Shown: in pieces, positions 37,761 to 46,375 of the stretch
How the letters are laid out: every line of letters starts with the position of its first letter
Numbering within the stretch: the first letter of the stretch is position 1
Assembly (NCBI GenBank): GCA_945860785.1
Contig: CAMATD010000006.1
Coordinates: 1 to 49,797 of the forward strand
Length of the DNA stretch: 49,797 bases
From: Variovorax sp. YR752
Lineage (GTDB): Bacteria; Pseudomonadota; Gammaproteobacteria; Burkholderiales; Burkholderiaceae_C
Direction: 5' to 3'
Notes under the pieces: model-generated
The model's database searches: none
The model's input: only the letters and a program-made list of their open reading frames with translations
What the model was told of the DNA's origin: nothing
Program-made: the position numbers and the translations under genes

Positions 37761-38154
37761 ATGCTCGATCACGTCTTCCTGTCGGTGAGCGACCTGCGTC
37801 GCTCGATCGGCTTCTACACCCCGACGCTCGCGGCGCTGGGGATCACGACCCGGCTCGACTACGACGGCAAGGACGGCCCGCCAGGCCATCCCGATCTCAA
37901 GGGCTTTGGCGCGAACGGGCGCATCTTCTTCTGGTTGCGCGAGGGGCCGGTGGCGGGACAGGCGGCACACGTCGGTTTCGTGGCGGCGGGCACGGCCGAG
38001 GTCGATGCCGCATACGCCGCTGCCATGGCGGCTGGCGCCACGGACAACGGCCCGCCCGGGGCGCGGCTGCACTACGACCTACGCGGCCAACGTGCTGGAC
38101 CCGGACGGCTACAGCCTGGAGTTCGTCTACAAGAGCTGGCAGCACCCGCAGTGA
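37761..38154 (+). pseudogene. VOC-family (glyoxalase-like) protein with a frameshift near the C-terminus
   Basis: This vicinal-oxygen-chelate fold protein would have about 130 residues: MLDHVFLSVSDLRRSIGFYTP, then FFWLREGP, then AAHVGFVA with the metal-binding-type His. After ARLHYD (about residue 106) the frame is lost at about 38078-38080. The other frame continues YAANVLDPDGYSLEFVYKSWQHPQ, the normal family ending, to a TGA at 38152-38154. The family usually has a few more residues (a Pro-x-Tyr type link) at this point, so an 8-bp loss or a 1-bp gain both fit. As given, the last metal-ligand-bearing strand is read out of frame. Confidence 0.78.
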
Positions 38155-38190
38155 AGCAGTGACGTTCGTGCGCGGCGGCAGCCGCCCGGC

Positions 38191-38460
38191 TCAGTCTTCG
38201 AACTCGAGCCCTGCGCGCGGCGCATCGGGTGCCTGCTCGTCGAGCGCTTGCCGATACCGCACGCAGCCTCGCATGAACTGGGGCCAGGCGGGCGCGACGA
38301 AGCTTGGGTCTGCCTTGTCGGGCAGCAGTGCCCAAAGGTCCGGGTGATGCCAGCAGAGCTCATGGCCGCTGGAGTCCCTGTGTTGCCGGATGCCGGCGCG
38401 CAGCTTCCGGACTTCCGCGACCAGCGTTTCGCGCGTGAGTGCATCGAGGTCTTCATCCAT
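38191..38460 (-). CDS. Conserved hypothetical protein (GHELCWHHPDLW family)
   Basis: This 89-residue protein starts MDEDLDALTRETLVAEVRKLRAGIRQHRD and has a conserved centre, GHELCWHHPDLWALLPDK, followed by a VAPAWPQFMRGCVRYRQALD segment. I recognise this short family from memory as widespread in Burkholderiales and without known function. The Cys/His cluster could bind metal. A GGAGG about ten bases before the ATG at 38460 decides the start; an upstream frame to 38586 is rejected. No signal peptide. Confidence 0.72.
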   Translation of the reverse strand: MDEDLDALTRETLVAEVRKLRAGIRQHRDSSGHELCWHHPDLWALLPDKADPSFVAPAWPQFMRGCVRYRQALDEQAPDAPRAGLEFED

Positions 38461-38549
38461 CGCATGAACCTCCGAGGATGTGGGCAAGCCGCCACTGTTG
38501 GCCGAAACCCGATCCGATGCAAGCAAGCGCCGTCGGCCTGCTCGGGAAC

Positions 38550-39032
38550 TCAGGCTTGCCAGGCCTTCAGCGCGGCCCTCAGGCATTCCTCGAAACCCCG
38601 CTCGACCCTCGATGGATTCATCGACTCGATGCCGAGCGCCTCGTGAGTGACGCCGTGTTCTCCCGAGCGTTGATCGTAGGAAGACACGTGATGCACCTGG
38701 CGGGTTGCCGCGAAGGCGCGGAGCGTGAAGACGGACTCCCGCGAAGCAAGGTCCGTCAACCCCACACCGGCGACCGGCGAGAAGCGCACGGAGATGTAGG
38801 GCTTGTAAGGGTTGGTCAGGTCGTCATCGACGAGCGCATCGTGTCGCGATGCGATGAGGTCTGCGACGAACGCGTCGAGCAGCGGCCTGACGGTCGCCTC
38901 GACACGTGTCTTGAACTCCGAGAGAAATGCGTCGCGTGCGACTTGCGTATTGATGGCAGCGGCTGCCTTGCTGGCCGCGCGCGCGGCGATCGCGGCCTTG
39001 TGTTCTTCGATTGCTTTTTTGACCAGCGACAT
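38550..39032 (-). CDS. Hypothetical protein, 160 residues
   Basis: This 160-residue protein starts MSLVKKAIEEHKAAIAARAASKAAAAIN, an Ala/Lys-rich amphipathic helix, and continues with a mixed region (NPYKPYISVRFSPVAGVGLTDLAS) and an acidic tail, EECLRAALKAWQA. The ATG at 39032 is chosen; the frame to 39311 has an unlikely basic N-terminus. No domain is recognised. It precedes the 89-residue protein gene on the same strand by 89 bp and could be in the same transcript. The 184 bp between this start and the EamA gene stop hold nothing recognised. Confidence 0.6.
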   Translation of the reverse strand: MSLVKKAIEEHKAAIAARAASKAAAAINTQVARDAFLSEFKTRVEATVRPLLDAFVADLIASRHDALVDDDLTNPYKPYISVRFSPVAGVGLTDLASRESVFTLRAFAATRQVHHVSSYDQRSGEHGVTHEALGIESMNPSRVERGFEECLRAALKAWQA

Positions 39033-39216
39033 GGGGTGCTTCAGGTGTCTGCGTTCGCGTTCGCCCGATGTGCTGAATGCTCGGTTCAAGATCGGGGGCG
39101 GTGGGGGGCCGAGAGATTCAATGCAGAAAAATCGGGCGCGGCGACTGTAACGGTGCGGCTTGGCCGCCCAATGCGCAAAGGCAAAAAGTATCGCTTGGCG
39201 ATACCGAAGGTAGCAG

Positions 39217-40104
39217 TCAGGGGCGCGCTGGTGGGCGCACACCGCTCGCGAGCACGATGCCCGGAACGACCAACGCCAATGCCAGCAACACCGCCGCCGT
39301 GATCGGCTCACCCATCCAGCACGCCGCGCCGAGCGTGGTCAGCACCGGCACGACGGCCGCCGACAGCGAGGCGCGCGCCGCGCCAAGCCGCGAGATGACC
39401 ACCGAGTACGCAACCAGCCCCAGCACGCCCGCAACGACACCTTGCCCCACGGCCTGTAGCGCCACATCCGGCCAGGGCGCGCTGAGCAGGCGCGGTGCGT
39501 CGGTGAACCACAGCAGCAGCGGCAGCAGGAGCAGCGTCGACCAGCCGTTGACGAACGCAGCGCCTTGCCACGGTGTCAGGCCGCAGTGCCCGAACGCGAG
39601 GGAGTAGACGGCCCAGAGCATCGCCGCCGCGAGGAAGAGCAAATCACCTCGCCAACTCGGCGAGTCGGAATGGAAGCTGCCTGCCGCGAAGAGCGCCATG
39701 CCGATGGCGATGCAGACGAGCCCGACCAATCGAACGCCATGCACCTTCTCGCCCCTGTGGACACGGGCCCCGATGGCGGTGGAGAGTGGCAGGCTGCCGG
39801 CCATGAAGATGCCCATGTGACTGGCCGGCGCCCACTGCGCGCCGGCCAGCACCAGCAGCCCGAAGGGCAGTCCCCCACCGATGACCAGCAGCACGAGTGC
39901 CATGCGTGGCGCCTTGGGCGAGCCTCGCCCCTTGCCAAGCCACAGGGGACAGAGCAGCAGCGCTGGAATGCCGTAGCGCAGCAATGCGATGTCCAGCGGG
40001 TCGAGCGTGGTGGTGACACCGTGGCGCGAGATGAGTTGCCACGCGCTGCCCACGAGCGCCGCGGCCAGTGCGGCAAAGAGGCCGATGGGAAGGTTGCGAT
40101 CCAT
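39217..40104 (-). CDS. EamA/DMT-family transporter
   Basis: This inner-membrane drug/metabolite transporter of 295 residues has ten predicted segments made from two EamA repeats (about 5-135 and 150-285). The repeat motifs are visible as FAALAAALVGSAWQLISRHG at the start and LLFLAAAMLWAVYSLAF in the second half. The ATG at 40104 starts MDRNLPIGLF; an upstream frame to 40236 is rejected. It follows the AraC gene on the same strand by 35 bp and is the last gene of a three-gene unit (phosphoesterase, AraC, EamA). The exported compound is unknown. Confidence 0.88.
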   Translation of the reverse strand: MDRNLPIGLFAALAAALVGSAWQLISRHGVTTTLDPLDIALLRYGIPALLLCPLWLGKGRGSPKAPRMALVLLVIGGGLPFGLLVLAGAQWAPASHMGIFMAGSLPLSTAIGARVHRGEKVHGVRLVGLVCIAIGMALFAAGSFHSDSPSWRGDLLFLAAAMLWAVYSLAFGHCGLTPWQGAAFVNGWSTLLLLPLLLWFTDAPRLLSAPWPDVALQAVGQGVVAGVLGLVAYSVVISRLGAARASLSAAVVPVLTTLGAACWMGEPITAAVLLALALVVPGIVLASGVRPPARP

Positions 40105-40139
40105 CGGGCGAGTCTCGCGACGGCCCGGCGCGAAAGCTA

Positions 40140-40916
40140 TCAGATTCGTGCGCCCGGACCCAGCGTGCGCCGGGCCTCGCCCAGCGTGACGCCGACCTCC
40201 TGTTTGAACACCGCGCCCAGGTGGCTCTGGCTGCAATAGCCGAGGTCGTGCGCAATGCCGGCCAAGTCGCGGTCACCGTCGACGAGTCGTTCCAGCGCCG
40301 CCGCCAGGCGCAGATGCTGGCGGTACTGGTGCAGGCTCAGGCCGGTCTGCTTTCTGAAGCTGCGCGCCATGTGAAAGGGAGAGCGCGAGACCGCATCGGC
40401 GATTTCATGCAACGACAGTTCGGCGTGCCGGTCTGCGGTTTCCGCCAGCAGTCGCCGGACGCTGGCGACGGGGCCCGTCAGGGGCGCCAGCCGACGCGTC
40501 GAACGGAGCTCGCCGACCAGCGAGGCGATGGACGATGCATCGCCGCTGCCCGATCGAAGTTGCTGCTGTGCGGCATGGACCCGATAGAGCGACTTCGGCG
40601 ACAGGAAACAGAAGGCTGGCTCCGAATGCCCGAAGACCAGGTGATCCCGGCTGACGACCACGCTGCGCCGTTCTGCGTGTGCGCCCGGCCGCAACTGGTA
40701 GACGGCTGCGTCGCCAAAGCTGATGGCGGTCAGCCCGTCGACCAGCCAGGTGTTGCGGCCGAAGCGCACATCCAGCATCGCGCGGCTGATCGGAAAGATG
40801 ACGCGCTGCGAAGCCATGACGTAGGGCTCACTCCACTCATGGCCGTGCCCATGGGAGTGAACGTGCTCCACCTCGAACTCGCGTCCGGTGTAGAGAAGGG
40901 TTCGTTCCTGGGGCAT
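40140..40916 (-). CDS. AraC-family transcriptional regulator
   Basis: This regulator of 258 residues has an N-terminal cupin-like sensor with several histidines (HVHSHGHGHEWSEP, about 17-31) and a C-terminal double helix-turn-helix (LSLHEIADAVSRSPFHMARSFRK and DLAGIAHDLGYCSQSHLGAVFKQEVG). The histidine cluster near the N-terminus is of the kind seen in cupins that bind metal. It lies between a phosphoesterase gene (27 bp away) and the EamA gene (35 bp away), all on the minus strand, so it probably regulates its own operon. The inducer is not evident. Confidence 0.88.
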   Translation of the reverse strand: MPQERTLLYTGREFEVEHVHSHGHGHEWSEPYVMASQRVIFPISRAMLDVRFGRNTWLVDGLTAISFGDAAVYQLRPGAHAERRSVVVSRDHLVFGHSEPAFCFLSPKSLYRVHAAQQQLRSGSGDASSIASLVGELRSTRRLAPLTGPVASVRRLLAETADRHAELSLHEIADAVSRSPFHMARSFRKQTGLSLHQYRQHLRLAAALERLVDGDRDLAGIAHDLGYCSQSHLGAVFKQEVGVTLGEARRTLGPGARI

Positions 40917-40943
40917 GGGAGTTTGAAGTCAGGAGCGGCAGTG

Positions 40944-41738
40944 TCATGCAAACGGGTAAGGCCCGTCCAGTTTTCCGATGTGGCTCACATGGCTCACCAT
41001 GCCATGCACTTCATCCCACAGGTGAAGCATGCAGCCCGGCCGCCCCAGGTAAGACGCCGGCACCGCATCGGGTGCCAGCTGAAGCGCGATTTCGGTCGTG
41101 CTGCTCGGGCAGGAACAGACGACCGTGCCCGCCCAGCGCCTGAGCATCGTGCGGTGCACGTGTCCGCAGAGCACGAGCTCGATGTTGTCGACACCGCGCA
41201 CGATGGCCTCGAGCGGCGCCGTGTCCATGCAGCGGTAGGTGTCCATGTACGGAATGCCGCTGACGAAGGGCGGGTGATGCAGCATCAGCAGCGTCGGCTT
41301 CTTGCGGTCGGCCTCCAGCGTTCGCTGCAGCCATGCCAGGCCCTCGGCATCGATGTGTCCATGGTGCAGGCCGGGGATGCAGGAGTCGAGCGCGACGATG
41401 CGCACCGGGTGTTCGTCGATGCAATAGTGCAGCGCGCCCGTGGCTGGCAGGTAGGCGTGGTCCGCGAAGGCTGCGCGGAAGTTCTCGCGGTGGTCGTGAT
41501 TGCCGGGAATGACGAGGTACGGAATCGCGAGCTTCGTCAGCAAACGCCGGACTTGCGCGTATTCCTCCGGCCGGCCTTCATCGACCAGATCGCCCGTCAG
41601 CAGCACCAGGTCAGGCTGGCGATCCAGCCCGTGCAAATGGTCGATGGCCTCGCCGAACATCCGGTTCGAATCGACCACGGCCTGGTACAGCTGCCCGGCA
41701 GGCCGGACATGAGGATCGGAAATCTGGGCAATGAGCAT
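40944..41738 (-). CDS. Class III phosphodiesterase (GpdQ/CpdA-like)
   Basis: This metallophosphoesterase of 264 residues has the cyclic-nucleotide-phosphodiesterase/GpdQ layout: AQISDPHVRP at the N-terminus (Asp8, His10), GDLVDEG, GNHDH, LMLHHPPF and CGHVHR. The subfamily includes glycerophosphodiesterase GpdQ and the cAMP phosphodiesterase CpdA; the CHHPP region and length fit both. It is the first gene of a unit with the AraC and EamA genes, and its start lies 66 bp from the nitroreductase gene stop. Without a docking or homology analysis the true substrate cannot be fixed. Confidence 0.86.
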   Translation of the reverse strand: MLIAQISDPHVRPAGQLYQAVVDSNRMFGEAIDHLHGLDRQPDLVLLTGDLVDEGRPEEYAQVRRLLTKLAIPYLVIPGNHDHRENFRAAFADHAYLPATGALHYCIDEHPVRIVALDSCIPGLHHGHIDAEGLAWLQRTLEADRKKPTLLMLHHPPFVSGIPYMDTYRCMDTAPLEAIVRGVDNIELVLCGHVHRTMLRRWAGTVVCSCPSSTTEIALQLAPDAVPASYLGRPGCMLHLWDEVHGMVSHVSHIGKLDGPYPFA

Positions 41739-41804
41739 GGAAAGACGCCTCGAGGTTTCCTCCCATCAAGCAGGATTCGTTCCCTGCATCGACAGGCTCG
41801 CGGG

Positions 41805-42476
41805 TCAGATGCCGATGAACTCGGCCACCTCGGCCAGCGGTGCGCGTTCGGTCACGAGCGCGTCGAGCGGTCTTCCTCGGTCGGCGTAGCCGATGGACAT
41901 ACCGGTGAACAGCATGCGCTCGGGCGGCAGCGCGATGAACCGGCCGATAGTCTGCGGATAAATCGCCCAGCATTCCTGCGGACAGCTGTCGAGCCCCTCG
42001 GCGCGCAGCAGCAGCATCACGTTCTGCAGCATCATCCCGAGGTCTGACCACTGCGGCGGGCCCATGCGGCGGTCGACGGTGCAGAACAGCGCCAGCGGCG
42101 CACCGAAGAACTGGTAGTTGCGCGCAAACCATTCGCGCCGCGCGGCCTTGTCCTCGCGCGGGATGCCGAGGCGCGCGTACATCGCCTCGCCGACGGCGAA
42201 GCGGCGATCGCGGTAGGGGGCGACGAGTTCGCGTGGGTAGATGTCGTACTCGCTGCTTTCGCCAGCCGGTGCTTCCTGCACACGGGTGCGCATCAGCGCC
42301 TTGAGCTCGGCCAGGCGCTCGCCACCCACGACATGCAGATGCCAGGGCTGCAGGTTTCCGCCCGAAGGCGCGCGCAGGGCCTCCTGCAGCACGCGGCGGA
42401 TGACCTCGGGTGCCACCGGCTTGTCGAGAAATTCGCGCACCGATCGGCGGCTCGCAACGGCTTCGTACACGTTCAT
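41805..42476 (-). CDS. Nitroreductase-family protein
   Basis: This is a flavin-dependent (FMN) oxidoreductase of 223 residues. The typical N-terminal block MNVYEAVASRRSVREFLDKPVAPEVIRR is followed by LRAPSGGNLQPWHLHVV, and the mid-section has GMMLQNVMLLLRAEGLDSCPQE. The C-terminus ends with the family pattern FTGMSIGYADRGRPLD. The ATG at 42476 is decided by an AGAAAG site and by homologue starts; the longer frame to 42641 is rejected. It is divergent from the acyl-CoA ligase. Enzymes of this type reduce nitroaromatics and quinones; the natural substrate here is unknown. Confidence 0.9.
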   Translation of the reverse strand: MNVYEAVASRRSVREFLDKPVAPEVIRRVLQEALRAPSGGNLQPWHLHVVGGERLAELKALMRTRVQEAPAGESSEYDIYPRELVAPYRDRRFAVGEAMYARLGIPREDKAARREWFARNYQFFGAPLALFCTVDRRMGPPQWSDLGMMLQNVMLLLRAEGLDSCPQECWAIYPQTIGRFIALPPERMLFTGMSIGYADRGRPLDALVTERAPLAEVAEFIGI

Positions 42477-42646
42477 GCTTTGGCTTTCTGAGGGGCGACG
42501 GCGTTCGTCATCCTGAATGAAGCCCATGCTAGGGCCAACCCTCGGACGCTCAATCGTCCGTTCCGACGATGTGGCGCGAAGGAGCCCCTGCCTACCATCC
42601 GGACCTGACGCAGCATGAGGTCGACTGCGCACAGGAGACAAAAACC

Positions 42647-44278
42647 ATGCTTGGATTGATGCAAGACCGCCCGCTGTTGATCTCGTCGCTGATCGACCAC
42701 GCGGCCACCTTCCACCCGCACGCCGAGATCGTGGGGCGCACGGTGGAGGGGCCGATCCACCGCACCCACTACGCGGAGGTGCGGCGCCGCTCCAAGCAGG
42801 TGGCCAACGCGATGAAGGTGCTGGGCATCGAGGCCGGCGACCGTGTCGGCACGCTGACTTGGAACACGTTTCGCCACCTCGCGCTGTATTTCGGTGTCTC
42901 GGGTTCGGGCGCGGTGCTGCACACGGTGAACCCGCGACTCTTTCCGGAGCAGATCGACTACATCGTCAATCATGCCGAAGACAAGGTGCTGTTCTGCGAC
43001 ACCACCTTCGCGCCGCTAGTCGAGAAGCTCGCGCCCCAGCTCAAGACGGTGCGCGCCTTCATCGCCATGACCGACCGCGCGCACATGCCCGCCATCGACG
43101 TGCCGAACCTCCTCTGCTATGACGAGCTGATCGGCGCGCAGAGCGAGGACTACCGCTGGCCCGAATTCGACGAGCGCACCGCCTCGTCGCTTTGCTACAC
43201 CTCGGGCAACCCCAAGGGCGTGCTGTATTCGCACCGCTCCACCGTGCTGCACTCGCTGATGGAGTGCGCGCCCGACACCTTCGGCGTCAACTCGCAGATG
43301 ACGTTGCTGCTCGCCGTGCCGATGTTCCATGCCAACGCATGGGGCATGCCGTACGCGGCAGCGATGGCGGGCGCGAAGCTGGTGATGCCCGGCCCGCACA
43401 TGGACGGCCAGAGCCTGTATGAACTGATGCGCGACGAGGAGGTCGGTTTCTCGCAGGCCGTGCCCACCATCTGGCTGATGCTTTTCCAGTACTTCGATGC
43501 GCACCCCGAGATCGACACGCGCGCCATCGGCCTGAAGCGCATCGGCGTGGGCGGCGCCGCCACGCCGCGCAGCATGATCGAACGCTTCGAGCGCGACTTC
43601 GGTGCCGACTTCGTGCAGGGCTGGGGCATGACCGAGACCAGCCCCATCGGTGTGATCGGCAACCTGCTGCCCAAGCACCTGTCGATGCCGAAGGAAGAGC
43701 AGATGCGCGTGAAGATGCGGCAGGGCCGAGGCGTGTGGGGTGTCGAGCTGAAGATCGTCGACGAGAGCGGCCAGCGCCTGCCGCACGACGGCAAGGCCTT
43801 CGGCCACCTGCATGTGCGCGGCCCGTGGATCGCGAGCGGTTACTTCAAGAGCGAGGGCGGCCCGGTGCTCGACGGTGAGGGCTTTTTTCCGACAGGCGAC
43901 GTGGCCAACATCGACGAAGACGGCTATGTGCAGCTGGTCGACCGCGCGAAAGACGTCATCAAGTCGGGCGGCGAGTGGATCTCGTCCATCGACCTGGAGA
44001 ATGCCGCGAGCGCGCACCCGGCCGTGGCCGAGGCGGCGGTGATCGGCATCGCGCATCCGAAGTGGCAGGAGCGGCCGCTGCTCATCGTGGTGAAGCGCGC
44101 GGGCGCGGAGGTGACGGGCGAGGAACTTCTCACTTTTCTTGCAGCACGCGTGGCGAAGTGGTGGCTGCCGGACGACGTGGCTTTCGTCGACAGCCTGCCG
44201 CATACAGCCACCGGAAAACTCTTGAAGACGAAGTTGCGGGAACAGTTCAAGGGATATGTCGCGGCGAAGTCAGTTTGA
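42647..44278 (+). CDS. Acyl-CoA ligase (fatty-acid type) missing three P-loop residues
   Basis: This AMP-forming enzyme activates a carboxylic acid to its CoA ester. It has 543 residues in the ANL fold. The N-terminal part and the motifs WGMTETSP, the GYFK stretch, FPTGD and the C-terminal GEWISS, TGKLLK are all present. However, the ATP-binding P-loop reads YTSG-NPKG at 184-191, while the family has YTSG-TTG-NPKG. Three codons are missing in frame, between 43207 and 43208, where GGC occurs on both sides. Loss of Thr-Thr-Gly would be expected to abolish adenylation. The AGGAG ribosome-binding site supports 42647. This may be an assembly error, as the remainder looks intact. Confidence 0.88.
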   Translation: MLGLMQDRPLLISSLIDHAATFHPHAEIVGRTVEGPIHRTHYAEVRRRSKQVANAMKVLGIEAGDRVGTLTWNTFRHLALYFGVSGSGAVLHTVNPRLFPEQIDYIVNHAEDKVLFCDTTFAPLVEKLAPQLKTVRAFIAMTDRAHMPAIDVPNLLCYDELIGAQSEDYRWPEFDERTASSLCYTSGNPKGVLYSHRSTVLHSLMECAPDTFGVNSQMTLLLAVPMFHANAWGMPYAAAMAGAKLVMPGPHMDGQSLYELMRDEEVGFSQAVPTIWLMLFQYFDAHPEIDTRAIGLKRIGVGGAATPRSMIERFERDFGADFVQGWGMTETSPIGVIGNLLPKHLSMPKEEQMRVKMRQGRGVWGVELKIVDESGQRLPHDGKAFGHLHVRGPWIASGYFKSEGGPVLDGEGFFPTGDVANIDEDGYVQLVDRAKDVIKSGGEWISSIDLENAASAHPAVAEAAVIGIAHPKWQERPLLIVVKRAGAEVTGEELLTFLAARVAKWWLPDDVAFVDSLPHTATGKLLKTKLREQFKGYVAAKSV

Positions 44279-44649
44279 TGACTTGTTCGATTTTTCTGTG
44301 GACAACTCTGTGGGTTGTCGGAGGAGGGCCATAGCCAAAGCGAGGATTGACGGGGGTTCCCACCACGTTGCCTGTTGAATAGGCAGTGGTGCTGGCCGGG
44401 GGAAAAAGACAGCAGTTGTACCCGGGTGTATGCGGGAAAGCGTGGTAGCGGTGGACGGGTTTCGGCGTGCGGTTCGGCGGCCGCTTTCCGTTGGTTGACC
44501 GGATAGTTCCGCAGTCCCATGCGTTGCTGCGGACGAAGCGCAGTCTTTGGAAGGCCCCACGCCGCTGCTCGATGTTGCTGCGCATCGCGCATCGCTTCAG
44601 CGGTATCGCGGAGTTCGGGCCGGGAAGTGATTGGGCTGCGGACGCAGGA
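44279..44649. other. 371-bp intergenic stretch, no supported gene
   Basis: The region between the acyl-CoA ligase and the PCuAC gene contains short frames on both strands, none with a ribosome-binding site or recognisable protein. A hairpin at 44361-44391 is described separately. A minus-strand frame covering 44247-44696 has an unusual Cys/Pro-rich composition and no start signal, so I do not call it. Base composition seems lower in GC than the neighbours, which may mark a foreign or decayed segment. Confidence 0.6.
44361..44391. repeat. Hairpin in the 44.3-44.6 kb intergenic region
   Basis: CACCAC (44361-44366) pairs with GTGGTG (44386-44391) and, after a two-base bulge, TGCCT (44369-44373) pairs with AGGCA (44381-44385), closing a 7-nt loop. 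There is no T-tract on either side. It could be a terminator remnant, part of a small RNA or a repeat relic. Confidence 0.4.
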
Positions 44650-45126
44650 TCAGTGCTTGTGATCGCCGTGCGCCGCAGTAGGCTTTGCCGATGCATTCAG
44701 CGCACGCACGGGCACCTTCACCTCCAGCGATTCGCGCTTGCCGTCCTGGCCCTCGAACACCAGCGTCAGCGGCACCGTGTCGCCTTCCTTCACCTGCTGC
44801 TTGAGGTCCAGCAGCATCACGTGATAACCGCCGGGCTTGAGCTCGACCGTCTTGCCTGCGGGCAGCGCAACGGACGGCACCTGCCGCATGCGCATCACGC
44901 CGTCCTGCATGGCCATCTCGTGGACTTCGACGACCGGCGTGACGGGCGAGCTGGCGGCGACCAGCTTCGTATCTTGCGCGGCGCTGAGCTGCATGAACGC
45001 GCCGGTGGCCTGCTGCTGCGGCACGGTGGCGCGGACCCAGGCCTCCTTGACGGTGACTTGTGCATGGGCGGTGGCCACGAGGAACGAGGCGGCCGAGAGG
45101 GCGAGGATGCGTGCAATGGGTGTCAT
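44650..45126 (-). CDS. PCuAC-type periplasmic copper chaperone
   Basis: PCuAC carries Cu(I) to the CuA site of cytochrome c oxidase in the periplasm. This 158-residue protein has a signal peptide (cleavage after AHA, residue 22) and the full copper ligand set: His69, Met80, His102 and Met104, spaced as His-x10-Met-x21-His-x-Met. The tail carries HGDHKH, a second metal-binding stretch. It is the third gene of a DUF2946-SCO-PCuAC unit; its start lies 43 bp after the SCO stop. Together these genes form a cytochrome-oxidase copper-loading module. Intact. Confidence 0.93.
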   Translation of the reverse strand: MTPIARILALSAASFLVATAHAQVTVKEAWVRATVPQQQATGAFMQLSAAQDTKLVAASSPVTPVVEVHEMAMQDGVMRMRQVPSVALPAGKTVELKPGGYHVMLLDLKQQVKEGDTVPLTLVFEGQDGKRESLEVKVPVRALNASAKPTAAHGDHKH

Positions 45127-45169
45127 GAGAAAAATCTCCTTGGATGGAATGGATTGATTGATTTGAAAG

Positions 45170-45781
45170 TCAGGCGCTTGTCTTGACGAGAATCTTGCGC
45201 AGGTCTTCGGCGCACTCCTGCGCGCCCTGTTCGTGGCGCAGGACCAGTCGGATCTTTCCTTCCGGATCGAACACGTAGCTGAAGGCCGAGTGGTCCATCG
45301 TGTAGGAAGAACCGGTGGGCACTTTCTTGTAGAAGACCTTGGCCGTCTCGCTGGTCTTTTGCAGGTCGCCGTAGAGCCCGATGAAGCTTGAGTCGAAGGC
45401 CTGCGTGTAGGCCTTCAGTACGACCGGCGAATCGCGCTCCGGATCGACGGTGACGAAGATCACCTGCAGGCGTTCGCCGTCGGCGCCGAGCATCTTGCGG
45501 ATCTCGGCGGCGCGCACCAGTGCGGTGGGGCAGACGTCGGGGCACTGCGTGAAGCCGAAGAACAGCATCACGGCCTTGCCCTTGAAATCGGCCACGGTGC
45601 GTTCGTGGCCATCGGGGTCGGTGAGGCGGAAGTCCTGCGCGTAGTTGGCGCCGGTGATGTCGATGCCGTTGAAGCTGGTGGGCAGGACCTTGTCGCAGGC
45701 GGTGAGCGCGAGTGCGGCGAGGCCGCCGCCGGCTAGGATCAGATGGCGGCGCGAAAGTGTGGGAGGTCGTGTCGTGTGCAT
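45170..45781 (-). CDS. SCO1/SenC-type copper-binding lipoprotein
   Basis: SCO proteins reduce and/or metallate the CuA centre of cytochrome oxidase. The ATG at 45781 gives 203 residues with an Arg-rich N-terminus (SRRHLILAGGG), a lipobox LALTAC with Cys29, and the thioredoxin-fold copper site: Cys80 and Cys84 in CPDVCP and His164 in MDHSAFSYV. It lies between the DUF2946 gene (111 bp upstream) and the PCuAC gene, all on the same strand. The arrangement is typical for betaproteobacteria. The double arginine in the signal region does not look like a complete Tat motif, so Sec export is assumed. Confidence 0.93.
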   Translation of the reverse strand: MHTTRPPTLSRRHLILAGGGLAALALTACDKVLPTSFNGIDITGANYAQDFRLTDPDGHERTVADFKGKAVMLFFGFTQCPDVCPTALVRAAEIRKMLGADGERLQVIFVTVDPERDSPVVLKAYTQAFDSSFIGLYGDLQKTSETAKVFYKKVPTGSSYTMDHSAFSYVFDPEGKIRLVLRHEQGAQECAEDLRKILVKTSA

Positions 45782-45892
45782 GAAGAAAGCTCTCTCTGGC
45801 GCTCGCACGGAGCGCCGACGCATGGATGACGGAATGCGCGATGCGGCAGCCGCCCTCGGGGCGGTCTCACATGCGCAAGAACCGGAAGCGAC

Positions 45893-46294
45893 TCAGGAGA
45901 GCGAGGGAGGTCCGCGCGCCGGCAGCAGCGCCGCGGTGATGGCGGCGACGTGCGAGGACGCGATCGGCGCGGCCGCATGGGCTACGGGCACGACCGCAGG
46001 CAGCGAGACGCCAGGCGTTGCGGGCGGCGCACCGCCGAGCACGCACAGCGGGCAGTCGAGGTGGCCGGCGCCCAGTTCGTGCGCACCGTCGTCAGTGTGC
46101 ACGATGGCCTTCACGGAACCGCTGCTCGAGCAGACCAGTTCCATCGTCAGCGGATGCACGACCGGCGAGGCGATGGCCACGCCGAGCGACAGCGCAAACC
46201 ACAACAGTGCCCAGCGGATCAGTCCCACGCCGGGACGCCGCAAGCCTGCATGGGCGGCGTGCCTGTTCGGTGCGGCGTGGAAGGGCGTGGGCAT
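45893..46294 (-). CDS. DUF2946-type protein of the copper unit
   Basis: This 133-residue small membrane/exported protein has an N-terminal hydrophobic segment (about 26-46, LIRWALLWFALSLGVAIASP), a Met-Glu-Leu-Val-Cys motif, a Cys-x2-Cys (HLDCPLC, 79-84) and a C-terminal Ala-rich tail. The pattern fits the DUF2946 family found beside copper genes. The His/Cys residues could bind metal, but the function is unproven. It is the first gene of the copper operon, and divergent from the GNAT gene, whose start is 82 bp away. Confidence 0.72.
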   Translation of the reverse strand: MPTPFHAAPNRHAAHAGLRRPGVGLIRWALLWFALSLGVAIASPVVHPLTMELVCSSSGSVKAIVHTDDGAHELGAGHLDCPLCVLGGAPPATPGVSLPAVVPVAHAAAPIASSHVAAITAALLPARGPPSLS

Positions 46295-46375
46295 CGGCGC
46301 GGATTATCGGCCACGTGCAAGGTCGAGCATGTGCAGCGCTTCGCCGATGGCAGGGCCTTGTTTATGCTAGTCGTC

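Noticed and set aside
40068-42047. 659-codon plus-strand frame opposite the AraC and phosphodiesterase genes
   Set aside because: Antisense of two recognised genes; no start signal or domain.
44247-44696. 149-codon minus-strand frame in the 44.3-44.6 kb intergenic region
   Set aside because: No ribosome-binding site, odd Cys/Pro composition and overlap with both neighbours; not accepted as a gene.
45848-45866. CCGCCC/GGGCGG hairpin between the DUF2946 and SCO genes
   Set aside because: No T-tract on the coding side, and the genes on both sides read as one unit; more likely chance GC pairing.
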